A DNA stretch of 60,000 nucleotides from Owenia fusiformis (GCA_903813345.2 CAIIXF020000006.1:13026348-13086347), one strand, 5' to 3'. Counted from the stretch's first letter, positions 29,401-44,400 are shown. Translations and numbers: made by a program. The notes: generated by a model from the letters alone, not told the origin.

Positions 29401-32400
29401 TGTTAGATACATTTGTCCCCTTAGCTAGAATTCGAAAATGTTTTCTTTATTTTTGATTTTTATAAAGGAATGTATAAACTATTCTCTATCTTACCAGATC
29501 ATAATTGAAAACAATAGAAACTAAATCCTTGTGATATTTAAAATATTATTTTGGTTAATACTGTACATTGTAATTAAAAGTGAACTTTATTAACAATGAC
29601 TCATATGTGGATTATAGAATAATCAATAGAAATCATCAATTTAAAAGTTTAACAATATGCGTAGGATTTTTCAAAAGTTACACGTCATAAGAATTATGGA
29701 AAACTAACTTTTGGAGCGTACAAAAATTATTGCGAGGAGAAAAATTGATTTTCTTGATCATAAAGTTATGGTTACTAATCGTAGGATAAGAAATAAATAT
29801 GCCGTGATTGAAGAAGATGAGTTAGAAAGGTTGATTGAGAAAGGAGAATATGGTAAATGAAAATGCCAAAAAGCCCATCACCATTGTTTTTATTGTATAT
29901 TTAGGGTGGTCCTCTTCTTTATCCTCATGGACAATGTTTCACTTGTCTACAAGTGCCTAATCTGAATATAGTTCAGACCAGCTAAAAGTATTCATATTAA
30001 AAGGTGTTCATATTGAGGAGTTTTGAAAAAAGGAGTAAATCGGACAGCAAAAAGAGACTCAACTCCAAAATAGCAAGGAGTTTACAGAGGTCATTAAGTG
30101 AAAATGGGGAAATCTTGCAGTAAAACCAAGTTTCCATCAATATTTTAAATCAGGAAGACTGATAAAACAAACAATACCAAAAGACCTACTAGCTGAGTCA
30201 TTATTCAAATCTAATGGAATATCTGCATCTTTTTCAGTAACATATTTTTCTTGTCTTGAATGAAACAATCAGTATCATATCCCAACATAACACTGTTCCT
30301 TTTATTTTCAGGAGAGGCTAATAAATATGATCCAAACTTCAATGGCCCTATAGCAAATAGGTAAGTAAAAAATGTTCATGTTATCATCCTCCAAATGCAT
30401 CAATTTCTCTTCAATGCTCTTAATCTCTGAGGATGACAATACCCAATTGCACTATTCAATAATATGATGGTTAAAAATAACTTTTATATTTGTGAAAATC
30501 CAGCATTTTCACGGGGGTAAAGCAGACCCGATGATGCAATGAGCTTGCTCGGCGGTATCATGACTGTGTAACGGGTCTTTATGTATAAGTGAGCTCGGCG
30601 GTAGGTTCAAACAACGCAGATCCTCAAAGCATGTGCTCATGGTATCATCGTGGCTTTACCCCCGTGATTTTGATTTGCCATTTGCAGTCAGGAAAGACTG
30701 AAAGTCAGACCAGGACAATTGATTAATAGCTCATATGTATATTGTATAATATATTAAAAGATATTTGTAAAATGGAGAAAATATTGTCAAAAGAATTTAA
30801 AAAAAACTTACATTTTCTAATCACCCATGGTTGCTTTTGTTATTTTAGATTCAATGAGATACATTTTGAATTGTTAAATCAATAATTTAATTGATATTAG
30901 CTTTTGATTGATACAGAAAAGGTCAAACAACATAAACTGAGTATTTTTTTGTTTCAGGGGCTGCACTGATATAATATGTTGCCTCCTATTTATCATATGT
31001 ATCTTAGGAATGGGAGTGGTGGGATATTTTGGTAAGTTTAGTGTAATACTTTACATACTATATAATAAAACCTGCTGTTGTAAACATTTGTCATTAGCAT
31101 ATACACTGCATTCACATTGTTCTGCATCATTCAATATTTTTGCATTCAATAATTGAATAAAATTAATTGTTCATAAAATGACATGGAATGTAGACTATAT
31201 TCATATCATTAAAATGCAAAAATGTTTCATGAAATATCAAAATCCACCGAGCTATGTTGAGAATCTTACAAGGGAATAAACCTACGATTTTTATGTCACC
31301 AACACTGTGGTGTTCAGTGGTCAGCGGAGGGTGTTTGGCAGTTGACATCTGTAACAAATGGCATGTGGTGACAATTTCCATGTTAATACCTATTTATCCT
31401 TAGAATTGTTCAAGATTCATGGTTAAGATCAAATCCTGGTAAATTCTACATTTCATATTTTCATATTACAGCATATTCCCGGGGTGACCCCAGTAAATTA
31501 CTTTACCCCACTGATACAGCTGGCAACATGTGCGGGTATGGTGACTTCGCGTAAGTAACATTTCTGTATTTTTTTACATGTAAACATATATATAGCTTCA
31601 TGTGATATATCAAAGCTCATTGAACCAAATGGCATTGTACCAGACATGTAGATTCAACCAAGGGATATCCATGTTATAGTTCCCATGTGGTACATAGGGG
31701 CTTCAGTCGGATGCGCTTCTGTTGAATATCACATGATAATATATAGAATAAAACTGAAACTGTTGAACGCAGTTAGTGCATGACAAGAAAACTAACAAAT
31801 AGTAAATTGTTCAAAATAAATTATGATAGGGATCTAAGTCTAGTCTAGGCATTTCATGGTGCTTTGTGTTAGTGTGTCATACTGACATATAATCAGGAAG
31901 TGTTTTCATATTGTACAAATATATATGATAGATATCATGTTTTTCATACCTAGAATATACATTCTACATTCCAATACTTTTGGGTCACCTTGCTTTTCCA
32001 GGAAAAGAAAATAAGCTATTTATAAAACAAAATGTCAAGAACATATATGCACAGGTGTTAAAACAGAATCTTATTATATTTTTTATATATATTCATTTTT
32101 TATATATATTCATTTTGGGCACATAATAAATAATTGTGATGAATGTATATTTCCAAAACTAGCCCATATAGCTTAAATTGTTCTCTCTAGAAAAATACCG
32201 TGATATTTTTTATTTTACAATTTAGGGATGAATCAGTGTATATAATATGTTATTCCTGTTCAAATGATCTGTAGTTTGTCTTAAATTGCTCAAATTTCTA
32301 CTATAAAGATTGTGAATTCAGAGAAATTGTGATGACTATCTCAAATTGTAAAACTATTGTGAGACTTTGATTAAAATAAGTGACTTGAAGAAAACTCTGG

Positions 32401-35400
32401 GATCAAGTTTTGCATTAGATATATGCATGTTGCACATTTTAATTGCCATGCTTGGTCTAGCATGTTATTGCATATTAACCCTTATTAATGAACCGTTATG
32501 TTAAGAATAGGTGTTGCCATGGTAGAGATCAAATCAAAATGACTTTGTTATTCAGCCAAGAAATCATTTTGAGAGAGCTACATTATTGGCATGTCACAGA
32601 ATAATTATGAATTCTATTTTACCCTGAGGTTTTCTTAATAAGTAAGATAAAATTTTCAATAATGAAATTGAATTATTTTTATTTTTTAGGGGTAAACCAA
32701 ATCTTTTCTTTTTTGACCTTCTGACATGTGCCCGCATGAATGTTGGGGTAGTTGTATCTGGTTGCCCGACTGCTCAGGTAAAGGAGGTCACATGATGACA
32801 GCTCTGGAGTGAATTAATACATTGATTTCTATTGCAGTATACTGATACTACAATCTGAGCTATTCACCACCGACCCTCAAATTAACATAGGACTCTATTT
32901 TTAAAATGTTTAAATCTTTTGCTATAAAGGTTAAGTGTGCTGGATGAACTACCAAATGTGGCTCTTTTTCTTAATATAACATACCTATGATTGAACGTAG
33001 ATAGTAAATATAGTTTGTTCTTCTAAGAGACTTTTAGACCTTTATTATGTTGGTACAGTAAAACTTGTATAAAGTGAACATTGCTTGGACCAGATTGAGG
33101 ATTCCCATCAATTCATGTTCAAATTGAAATGAGCTGTTGACCAGTGAATTTGAGAATCAATAGGACATCTTTAACTGAAGTGTTCACATATTGAGGTACT
33201 CACTTTATAGAAGTGCTCACAGAATGAATTGAAATTGTAAAAAAACAATTTTCCAAAAAGGTCTTTACATGTTTTACTGTACAAGCATGTCTCTTTACCC
33301 CTCAAGCGTTGAAACAAAATAATTGTGCCCTCTTTTATCGTCCAATCCTTTAGATCATTCCGCTTATCTATTATTATATGTCCTGATGTTGAATAATCTT
33401 TTTAACAGGGATAAACCAAACTTGTTCTTCTATGATCTCATAATATGTGCCAAAATGAACGTAGGAGTTGTATTAAGTGGATGCCCAACCCCACAGGTAT
33501 AGTGGCTCTCCCTTTTGGAGTAGCAATGGCACCACACGATTTGGTTGAAATTTTAATCATCCACGTGTGGTTGGAAAGCAACACTTGGCCCAACACTGAT
33601 TTTTCTTTTCACTGGAGGTTTTTAACTTCTGATCTGATATGTTTTCTTGCTGTGGTTTTGCCCATGATGTTCTTTTTTTGTCACTTACAAATATAGTTTT
33701 GATATTTGAGTATATTGTGCATCAATACGGTGGCAGAAATTAATCTATGAGAAGAAAATGGGAAATATTCAATAAAATTATGTTAAGTGAGGCCCCTGCC
33801 CAAGGTCAACTTCCTCAGAGAGGAGTGGGAGGGGGTAATAGGAGGGGGTTCAGGCTAATGTAAGGTTCAAACAGTTATATTGTAATGTATATTGTACTGA
33901 AGATTACCAGCTTGTTGAAGTATATTTTGGGTTATCATGACAACCTCCATTCTAATCTTATGCCTTGTTTTAAAGAAGATGCCCATAAATCTCTTTAGTT
34001 CACCTTTATACTGTTATATCGAATGTGTACTCTTGCATCAAGATTATTTTCACTGAAGCTTCGAATTCAGTCATAAATAACATCAATATAGGGTGCGTAC
34101 CTGGGGTAGACATTGTCATTCCCAGATGCCCAAACGTCTCAAGAATATATAAAGACTCGGATGATCTTGATTGGACATCATGGTGCAGAGAAATTGTAAT
34201 TTTACTGAGTGGCTTCACGAAAAAATAAACAACGTTATGGGCCCCTTTAAACATCCGCAAATCAAAGAGTTACCCAGCGGTGTGATATTTGAAGCTTAAG
34301 AATTGAAGGAAACAAAATGTTTTGATGCAAGTCTAATGATCGACTAAATCACTGATTTTTTGCTGAAGCTCTTTTATCTGAATCTTTGTCTGATGTTTTA
34401 CAGCCAAAAACCTAACTTAGTGTTCTTTGACTTGTTGGTGTGTGCTAGACTTAACGTTGGGGCAGTTATTAATGGATGCCCCACTCCTCAGGTACCTCAA
34501 TAGGTGGCTCTGTAACCTCTCACTGTATATGTTGTCAATATAAAAGCAAAATATATGTTTAACCTTACTCACCGCATGTTATCTAACCCCTACATAATAT
34601 ACATTTTGTTTGATGTCGTCTTGTTTCTAACACACCATTCTTATTTTACAGCTTATTAAAGGTGTATATTTCAGAGTGGTGCTTAATATTTGAAAAAAAC
34701 ATCAAAACCTGATTATTGAGAACATTGTTAGTGTTTTAATTATTATGGGGTTCTCATTTCAGGGGCAAAAAGAATTTATTTTTCTTTGACTTGGTTACAT
34801 GTGCGAGAATGGGTGTAGGGGCTGTGGTGAATGGTTGCCCAACACCTCAGGTATAAAGTATTCAGCCCCATTTCTTGGGGGTGGGGCCTACCACGCCCAA
34901 CCATGAAGGGGTGGAGCCTAGCATAGTTGATTGACATTTACAACATAGTGTAGAAAGAATTGTTGAAAGATGACATGAATGCAGTTTTCAATCAGAGATG
35001 TTTTATACTGTGTACATTGACTGAATCTATGTTTATCTTAACAATTGATACCAAAAGTTAAAACAGAATAGCTGCAAGAAGTTAATTTGTAGAATGAAAT
35101 AATTCAAGGGATAGGTAACTCAATTCATTTAACATATCAGTGGTAAGTCTGGTGACACTGAATATGGTAACTTTATTTCACAGATGGAAAGCCATTATTA
35201 AAAAACTACTCTAACCCTGTCTATATCTATTAGCTAGTACATGTATGTAATATAGATCTTAAATTAGTTATTAGGAAATAACTTGCATCAATGTTCTCAT
35301 CTAAGAGGTGAGGTCACAACAATTTCTTTAGCAGAAGATGAGCTTATACCAATGTTTTCCTTTAGGAAATAAGTTTCCAATGCTTCAACAAGGTTTTCCC

Positions 35401-38400
35401 ATGGGAGATGAGCTCCAACAAGGTTTTCCCTTTCCCATGGGAGATGAGCTCCAATAATGTTCTCTGGAGATTAGCTCCAACAAGGTACTCCCATAAGAAA
35501 TGAACTCTCTCCCATGAGCTTATAACAATTTTCTCTCATAGGAGATGAGCTTCGAATAAGGTTCTCCCATGTGAGATGATAGCCCGATGAAATCAGATTC
35601 AATTTTTAGGATATTAAGATTTTGGATATATATTTACAGAGACAAAAAGAACCTCATGTTCTTTGATCTTACAATGTGCGCCCGAATGGGTGTCGGGGTC
35701 GTCATAAATGGATGTCCCACCCCACAGGTTTGAACACATTTCAACCTCGCTTCAGTAATGTATCTTGCTATTATTTCATGCAATTTACAATGTAGTCATT
35801 TTGCTTATGATGTATCCATTAGGGTCTGTAGTTTATAAGATTTCGCACAAATAATTGATTTTTTATATAATTTGCTTATGCGTATAAGTTAGCAGCGTTT
35901 TTCTTGTTATGCTTATTTTGTCATTTTTCTGTGCAAGCTTGTCAGTATATATGTTCAGCACCACTTATTGTACGAGACACACCAGTTTCTCCTGCAGGAG
36001 ATAATGGGAGATATTGATATGACTCTGTGCACCTGTCTAGTTAAGTTACACGGTCTTGTCCCCTTTAATAAACAAACAAATTAACAAACAAACAAGCAAA
36101 TAACACAACCACAAACAGCCAGAATCTAATTCTTTCATGCATTTTCCCTGGAGATATATTGGTTTGTTCAGAGCAGAATTGAACAACATTTTGCTGATGT
36201 TAGGATCTTCTATGTATGACAAGTATCAAATAATTATAATACATCAGGTTTTTGTTGGCTTTCATTTATTGTTTCATGCAAACCTGGCTCCACTAATGGT
36301 ATAGACACATTAGTTGATTGCTATTTATCATTTTTCTAAATTAATACTTCAAAGCTATGGCTGATTCACTGAAGTTTGTTCTTACTTGAAGAGATATTTA
36401 GCATTACATCTCATGTCAACAATGACTATGTGACAGTTTAGAAATGGCTTATATAAGAAGCCAATCCATTTACTTTCTAATGAGTGGTACAAGAAAAAAT
36501 ATGTCCAAGATGACAAAATTGTATCAAAAGAAAGATCTTGAGAAATTATTATAAAAAAAATAGAGTTTATGGTTGATGTATGTTATTGGATGTCAGGTTT
36601 TAGTTCAGTTATAAGCTTGATGTAATGAAATTCATCATCTAAACAGGTGTCGCTACCTTCATTGAGTTATTGTGAATACAGAAAGGATGGTTCATGGTTA
36701 TCTAAAAGCTTTTGTTCAATTGGAAAAATAAATTATTTATATGCTCTGATATTAAATTTCCATCAGATTTTGATGGTTTCCATGGCAACTGTTTAATTTG
36801 TGCAACAATGATTTATAAGTAATGGTAGCAATCATCCTGCAAAAATCCATTTAATCATTGATTGATTTAACAATGCTAATTTATTTGCCATGGTGATTCA
36901 TAATCACATTGTACAAAGTATAAGGCCAGCAGAAAAATATGTTTTTGGTATCCGAGCTCTTGAAAGAAAGGAAATGCTTCTGAAAAGATAAATTTAGGCT
37001 AGTCAAAAACTGAAATATATAATATGTATGATGCATTTTAGTTTGAGTATTTTATATTCAATTCCGAGGCAAATATGTGGTGTTTAATTCTAGTACAGTA
37101 ATGGCAGCTCTTGCATGTTATTGATATAATCGAATGCAGTGATTCAGGAAAGACAGTTTTGGAGCACTGATTTCCAGAAATATGATTTTTCAACTTGTTA
37201 ATAAACAACAAACATGCATGTAGTAATTAATGATATTGATGAAAATACCTTTATTTACATGTTGGCTTGATTTGCTCAATAGAAATTAGTGTTGTATAAA
37301 ATCTCTACCTCTCCCATTATTATACAATTATCCAATGAGGTAATTGAAGGGGAAGACAGGGGCTTTATCCAAGACAACAAACACCAATGCTACTTATGCA
37401 TGGTTTATATTTTCACTGTATAACATTCTGTAACCTAGCCTTGCTTGAATTTTGTCTGTGTCTGGCAACCTAACAAATTGCTGGATAGGCAACAAAAAAC
37501 ACCTTTGTTGTCTAATATATAAATTCAGCAATTCTTCCTCCAAATTCATCTGCGTCAGTGTGAAATGTCTGATTGTGTCATGTTTATCTAACTAAAGTGT
37601 ACTAAGTAGTAACCCGGAAGTAGTAATAATTTCATATTATCCCAAAAACAGTGCACTTGCATTCGCACACAAGTCACTATTCTTTGACACTCACACATTT
37701 GACACAATGTGAGTATCAATGTGACATTAACAAACATTTCCAAGAGCAGCTGAATTTAGAGACTTCACTGTTACAATACATATAATCCCTCTGTTTAACG
37801 CACTCACTCAGTATCTGTAAAAACTAACCTAGAAAACATGTAGCATCACATATGAAGTCAAAATTATGGCTTTCATATACAGGATTTCAAAAATCTTGAA
37901 CTTTATTATGTTTGAGAAACATATTTTTCTTGGTTAGTTTTTAATTTTGCTGTAGCATTTTGCTTTCACTGTGTGTTCACTTTATTAGGAGTAAACCTAA
38001 CCTTATGTTCTTCGACCTCATGACGTGTGCACGCATGGGGCCTGGTGTGGCCATTGCAGGGTGCCCTACCCCTCAGGTATGCTACACGCTAATTACACGC
38101 TAATATTTACGCTGATATAGGGGTTCAATAAATATGACAAAATTATGAAATAGTAATTGCATTTTTCTCTGATTTATTGAACAACCTGTGTTTGTTGTTA
38201 ATATTTTTGCTACTATTTTACTAATATTTACGCTAATATCATAGTTCAGGGTTCTCACCAGGAAATTTAGACTCCGGAGTTTTCACGGCATCGCGACTAC
38301 TCCTCCCTCATATGAGTTCTGAGATATTCTATGAGTATACTTTTCAAAATACTACTTAGGATTATCTTCCTATTTTAATCAAAATATACATTTCTAAAAG

Positions 38401-41400
38401 GTTTTGGACTTCCTATTCCTTGTTTGTATCCAGTTTTATGTATTTTCTCTTTACCACAAATAATGTGACTCCGGAAAAAATACTTTAGACTCTGGAGAAC
38501 TAAAAGCCTAGTGAGAACCCTGTAGCTAATATGTTAACGCTTACCAAATAGCTTACATTATGTGATTGTAGTAATGAATGTGGTGCATCCATATATCAGT
38601 CCATTGTTTATTTTTTTAAAAGGTATGAAGTATCAAAGTTGCTAAATATTACTTCATTTGCTTTTACATTCACTGTTTTTTTATTAAGTCCTTTGTTTTG
38701 CTAATTAACTAGAATTTTTGCAGTTTATGTTCTATCTTGATTGTTAGATTGAAATAGATAAAAGATTTGGATTAGTTAAGTAATGAAAACAATATATAAC
38801 ACAATAAATATTAACTTATATATTCATTTTTATTCATTTTTCATATTTTATATTTTAATATTATATATGCATTAATTCGTACTATTTATATGTTGCATGG
38901 TTTCAAGATTTGCATGATTTCTCCAACTTTTAGGTGTGTGTTGCTGAATGTCCTAGGACGTATTGGACGTGGTATCCTCAATATTATCTTGAATCAGTAA
39001 CCCCTAGCAACCTCATAAGCACTGTTATAGGAGGACGTAGTGATATGATTTGTAACTATGACGTCAACCCATTGACATCATCAAAGGTTTGTTTGTGTGA
39101 TAACATGTATTTTAGTGCTTAGAAAGTCAGCTTTTAGATCCCAGGTAGACAAGAAGCAAAGAATCAAAGGTTTGTCAATGCTGCAGTGTATATTCTTTTA
39201 TACATCTCAATGCTTAGTAAGTCAGCTTTTAGAACCCTGTTGGAGAAGCAAAAGTCAACAGTTTGTCAATGCTGCAGTGTATATTCTTATATACATCTCA
39301 ATGCTTAGTAAGTCAGCTTTTAGATCCCTGTTGGAAAAGAAGCAAAAGTCAACAGTTTGTCAATGCTGCAGTGTAACAATTCTTCAGAAACATAAATCTT
39401 TGGTGATGTCTCAAGCAACTAATGTGGAATTTTTAGATATGTGTCGAGAGTTGTCCATCTACTTATTGGTCTTGGTACCCACAGTATGCCTTGGAACTGG
39501 CAAATCCAGTGGGTTCACGATCAGGTCGAAGTAACATGTTATGTCAGTATAGTGTCAACCCAGAAACAACATCCAAGGTTGGTTATGATGTCATGTGTAG
39601 CTTGCATGATGTCATATGATTTTGTTGTGAGCTTGCTTATAATGTCAGCTTTTAGCACCATTGAAGTCTGAACATGAGTCAAGGTGAGATAAGGATTTAT
39701 GTTCATTCAATCATTTGAACATTTTTCATTATTTCTTTCTTATAATTGTTTTCCCCATGTTTTCCCTTAATCATGGACATTTAAATCCAATTCTTTTATT
39801 TCAATCTGCCATTTTCAATTTCCCCATAATCTGTTATTCTCATAGATTGACTGAGAGACTTGTCTACCAGTATTGCCCAAATCAAGTAATTCAACTCCTC
39901 CCTGTCTTTCTCTTTACCTATCAGAAGGGGGAATTCCAGAGTTCAATCTTCAAGTTGGAATTGATGAGTGGCAGATTTCTTTTTTCTAAGATTCTCTTTC
40001 AGCTCTAGCTTCATTACTTTTTCTCTTTTAGCTGCTGAGTGTTGTACAGTCCATGTTCATAGCTGCTACTACAGTGTATGCACCATCAGATAGTCATCCT
40101 TTCATATCATTGTTTGTGTTTTCTATTGCCTATCTAAATCTGCTCTCTTCTGTTTTAATTTCATTTATGTTTCCATATCACACTGTAGATTTGCATAGAA
40201 AAGTGTCCAACTACGTTTTTTACATGGACTCCAACCACCTCCCTTACTAGACAGAACATGATCTGTAAATACAATGTTAACCCAAAAACTACACAAAAGG
40301 TAGACTACTATTAATATTGAGGAACCCTGCATGGAGATTGCTTCTATAGTACACATCAATGTTGCCCCAAGAGCTCTAAATTTTGTTGTGCACTAAACAG
40401 GGGTCCGTTTTTTGGATCCGTCGTAACTTACAACTTGGTCATTGTTTGTCATAAAGTAAACAATACTTTTCTCGGAATCGTAAGTTACAATCATACCAAA
40501 AACAAACCCCTGTATACTAGCATGGGCTCTACCACCTGATCTGATCTGATAGAGCCCATGATACTAGCCTCCTCCCCTCGCTGAATCCCCTAAAAGGTAT
40601 TGGGTCCCTTCCCTTTGGCTGAAGCTGCTTCCTTGTCATCTTTTTCTTGTTTTCATGATTCGCTCTCTCAGTTTTGCTATCTTTTTGTGTCCCATAATTT
40701 TGAAATAATATATCATGCATAAAATGTCAATTAATATAAAAATATCCCTTGGTATCCATTCCACTTACTTTTATTTGAAACATTTATAAGTAGTTTTTGA
40801 GTAATTAGGCAGTTTTACTTATTCTTTTTTTACCTAACCCCATCAGACTATGTACCTGTTCTTCTTTTTTGTTTTCACAAAATTTCACATAATCAGTTGT
40901 TTAACTCCTTTAGAGATGTAACCAGGTCATAACTTTCATCCCTACCCAGTTTTACTTATCCTTACCTGATCTTACCTTTAATCCCTACCTGGATCTTTTT
41001 TGATCCCTCCCATACCTTATTTTTGATCTATCTATTTTTGATATATTTCTAGGATGCCTAGTCATTCCTCTGATCTTTACCTGATCTTTCCTTTGATCCC
41101 GACCTGACCTTTCCTTTGATCCTTACCCCATATAACCTTTAATCCCTACTTGGTCTTACATTTTATCCTTACCCCATATAACATTTAATCCCTGCTTGAC
41201 TTGATCTTCTCTTCAATCCCTATCTACAGATCTGCATCAAAACCTGTCCCAACTCTAGCTTCTCTATGGCTGTCCCTCTACCTGATATAGTAAGGAGACA
41301 ACGCTTGATCTGCAAGTATAAAGTGAACCCTGTAACCTCCCCTAAGGTAGGCCAGTAGATAAGTTTATTAAGTCCCTCCTATATGGGGGTCAATCTGAGA

Positions 41401-44400
41401 ACCCTGATTGTCTTGTGGAAGGTTGAGGAAGTTTGTACTCAGTAGACCCCCTCCCCATATTTAGAGGATAAAGATCAGTTCTTGTGTTTGGTATGTAAGT
41501 GTTTCAAGTTTGTTATATGTTCATTGTTTAGATTTATACAAACAGCTATATTTTAATAATTGTAAAGCTGTATAAAATTGTGCTAGTATTCCGATTAAGT
41601 TTTATAATCAATGTTATATTTTCATAGAAATTAACTTCAATAGATAGAATATTAAGTTATTGTTCATACATAGTGTACACATGTTTCTAGAATTATTAAA
41701 CATCTTAAGATACAATAAAGTCTGTTTTAGTGAACACATGCCACTATTGAATACCATTTCTCTGAATGTACCTATCTATTGTAAAGTTTGCTCAAAATTG
41801 TTCATTTCACAACACATTTTACTTTGTTAGTACCTCAGTGTAAATACTCGCATCTGATTGGTCAATCAGCGGTCAACATTTTTGCCTGTACATCACTTGT
41901 GCATCATGGGATATCATATTATTGACCGCGTATGTTACTGTACTACACTTGTGAATTATGGGAAATATGACGTCACAATGTTTACAGAAAAACATGGTAG
42001 TCGGACATTTTGTACACGTTGATGAAAGTGATATTTTGACTTTTCTACACGACGAGTATAGCAACAATACAAATAGAAACACAAAATTAACATTAATTTA
42101 CTAGTGAGTACGCAGTTATGTGCCGAAAACAGAGAGTTTAGCTTCCACTGTCTTCAGATTTTCTTAAAAATTATTGCTGGCGTGCAGGTGATGACTGTCG
42201 TATATATATGAGTATTATTAGTTTCTTCTGACTAACAAAACAATTGTAGACCTCTCCATTCGGTCAACCGTCGAAATCATATACCTCGACTGTAAACCTT
42301 GAAACACTGTTGACCTCGACCTTCGGTCTCTGTCAACAGTAGTTTCTCGGTTTACAGTCTCGGTATACAATTTTGCCGGTTGACCTCTGGAGAGGTCAAC
42401 AATTGTATACTGTTACCACCAGGAAATTGTCACATACTGTTACAGTAATCCTTTTTGGCACATGGTAAACCTTTGAAATCATGTCTTTGTTATTGTACCT
42501 AAAAAAGGTACAATATTGTTGTCAGCTTGGATGGCAGGCGGGTGGCGAGCGGGCAGCGTCTCACTTTCTTGTTTTTAACTTGCATTCAGAATGGTACTTT
42601 TGGTGGTGTTGACATTTTTACATGTTAATGTTATTACTTAGCTAGATGTTAACTGATATATTTACTTGTAGAGTGTGATGCAGCTCATTGAAGATGATGA
42701 CTGTGCTGCATATTATGTGGAGAGTCAACCTAGTAAGTTTGTTTTCATATTTCCATGTTCTTCAACTAGTTCCCAAAAATGTACAGTAAACCTGGCTTAG
42801 TTGAACTCATTTGGCATCTCTAAAATGTATTGTAGTATTGAAGTATTGATGCAAAAAGAAAAACGTGATGAATTTTGCTTCAGAAAAATTAGGGGGGTCA
42901 CATTCTTAATGTTGTCAATAATAAAATCCGAACTCCTCGTCTTTTATTGCCAATCATTGTTTGTATATAAGTACATGTCACGTGATGTACTTCTATGGCT
43001 CTCTGGAACTCTCTGATGGTTGAAAGGAAAACTAAAAATCCAGTCCTTTAAACTACTCATGGTATCATTCATTCTGTATTTCCAAGATGATAAATGTTTT
43101 TTTTATTTGCCTGATTAAAACAAAAGTATGTATGGAAAATTATAACATAAATTGTGTTATTTGTTTGTAGTTGTGGGAAGGTGTGTGCCATCTTTCCTCA
43201 GTAAGGTCTTGGACTCAGCCTCTGGGCTTGTGGACACTCTAAGTAATGCAACAATAGTGGATAAGAGCAATACAACAGTGACAGACGTGGACCTACAGGA
43301 TGGTAGCTAGTGAGTAACATGCCTCATAAGGGAAAGTGTCTAAGTGTCAACACCTGGGGATAATAACTTTTGTAAGGGAGGGGTGAATGAGAGTTACTCC
43401 ATTGAAAAATGATGATTTTTTGTAACAATTAGGATTTTCCTATAAAGGGGAAGGAAGGAGTAAGACCAGATTAAAATTAACTTTTCCAAAACTGTCAACA
43501 TTTGTGTACAATCCCTCAGAGGGCTCAACAAATCTTGAAGACCTTTCAGAAAAAATCTGCGCTCTGTAAAGGACAATGATAGAAAACACTCAATGAGAAA
43601 TTATGGCACAAAAATACAAGCAAGCATTTTTATGTTTTCAGCTGGTTGGCTCTGTTCCTGAATGCCAAGGAGTATGGTATGAAGATCTACCAAGATGTGG
43701 TTGGATCATGGTGGTTGATCCTCGTAGGATTAGGGATCGCTATGATCCTTGCCTTCATCTGGATCATCCTCATGAGGTGGATTGCTGGGCCCATCGTCTG
43801 GATCACCATTATTCTCTTCATCGGCTTATTTGGGTTTGGTAAGTACTTTATGAATATTGCATATATTACGTATAATGGTTATGAACTGGGAGGTTTTGGA
43901 TTTTGGGTTTATCCCAGGGAATATATCTGTATCTCCCTGACGGACTAAGGGGCGATGAAGACATCTTTTTAATATGAAATATACAGTGTACTATAAAAAT
44001 GTGTAAATTACATTTAAAAATAGTATTGTAGTGTATAGATAATTTTATAGATAATTTAATAAAAATTATAATAATCTATGTATTATTTCTCCCTTTTGAG
44101 TCTTAATGAAAAAGCATTTGCTCACAGCCATGTCATTATAGTACATCTAGTTTGTATGTTCAGTTTGTAAAAGATATTTGAAATAATTAGAATATAGAAT
44201 CTGTCTATATTTAAATATAATGTTGAATAGTGTAGCTTATAATATCATATTTTTTCTGTACATGCATTGTGTTCATGCTTATGCATTCAGTTTCAGAGAC
44301 TTTCTAGGACGCAAAGTGGATGTAAAATATGATATTTACAGTATTGCGCATTAAAATGAAATAATATGTTAAATTGAGGCTTATGGTTCTGAAGGTTCAT

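Larger units (their letters stand above)
20485..30311 (+). other. 9.8-kb first intron of SLC44-like gene
   Basis: AT-rich; holds a 28-base poly-T/poly-A run near 24452-24480, a G-run near 24617-24627 and the alternative first exons at 29768 and possibly 27188. No unrelated gene or transposon ends were recognised. Confidence 0.7.

Noticed and set aside
39097-39534. 145-codon plus-strand open frame
   Set aside because: It runs through a three-unit tandem repeat and into B2 in the wrong frame, so it is a repeat artefact.
39846-39890. Possible fifth B cassette (CTCATAG then ATTGACTGAGAGACTTGTCT)
   Set aside because: Faint similarity to the [VI]C[VI]xxCP start, but an in-frame TGA occurs at the third codon and no VNP-type end or donor follows. 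At best a dead remnant.
43603-43842. Open frame overlapping the TM2-TM3 exon in another frame
   Set aside because: Shadow of the constant exon 43642-43838, whose frame gives the family sequence and matched phases.
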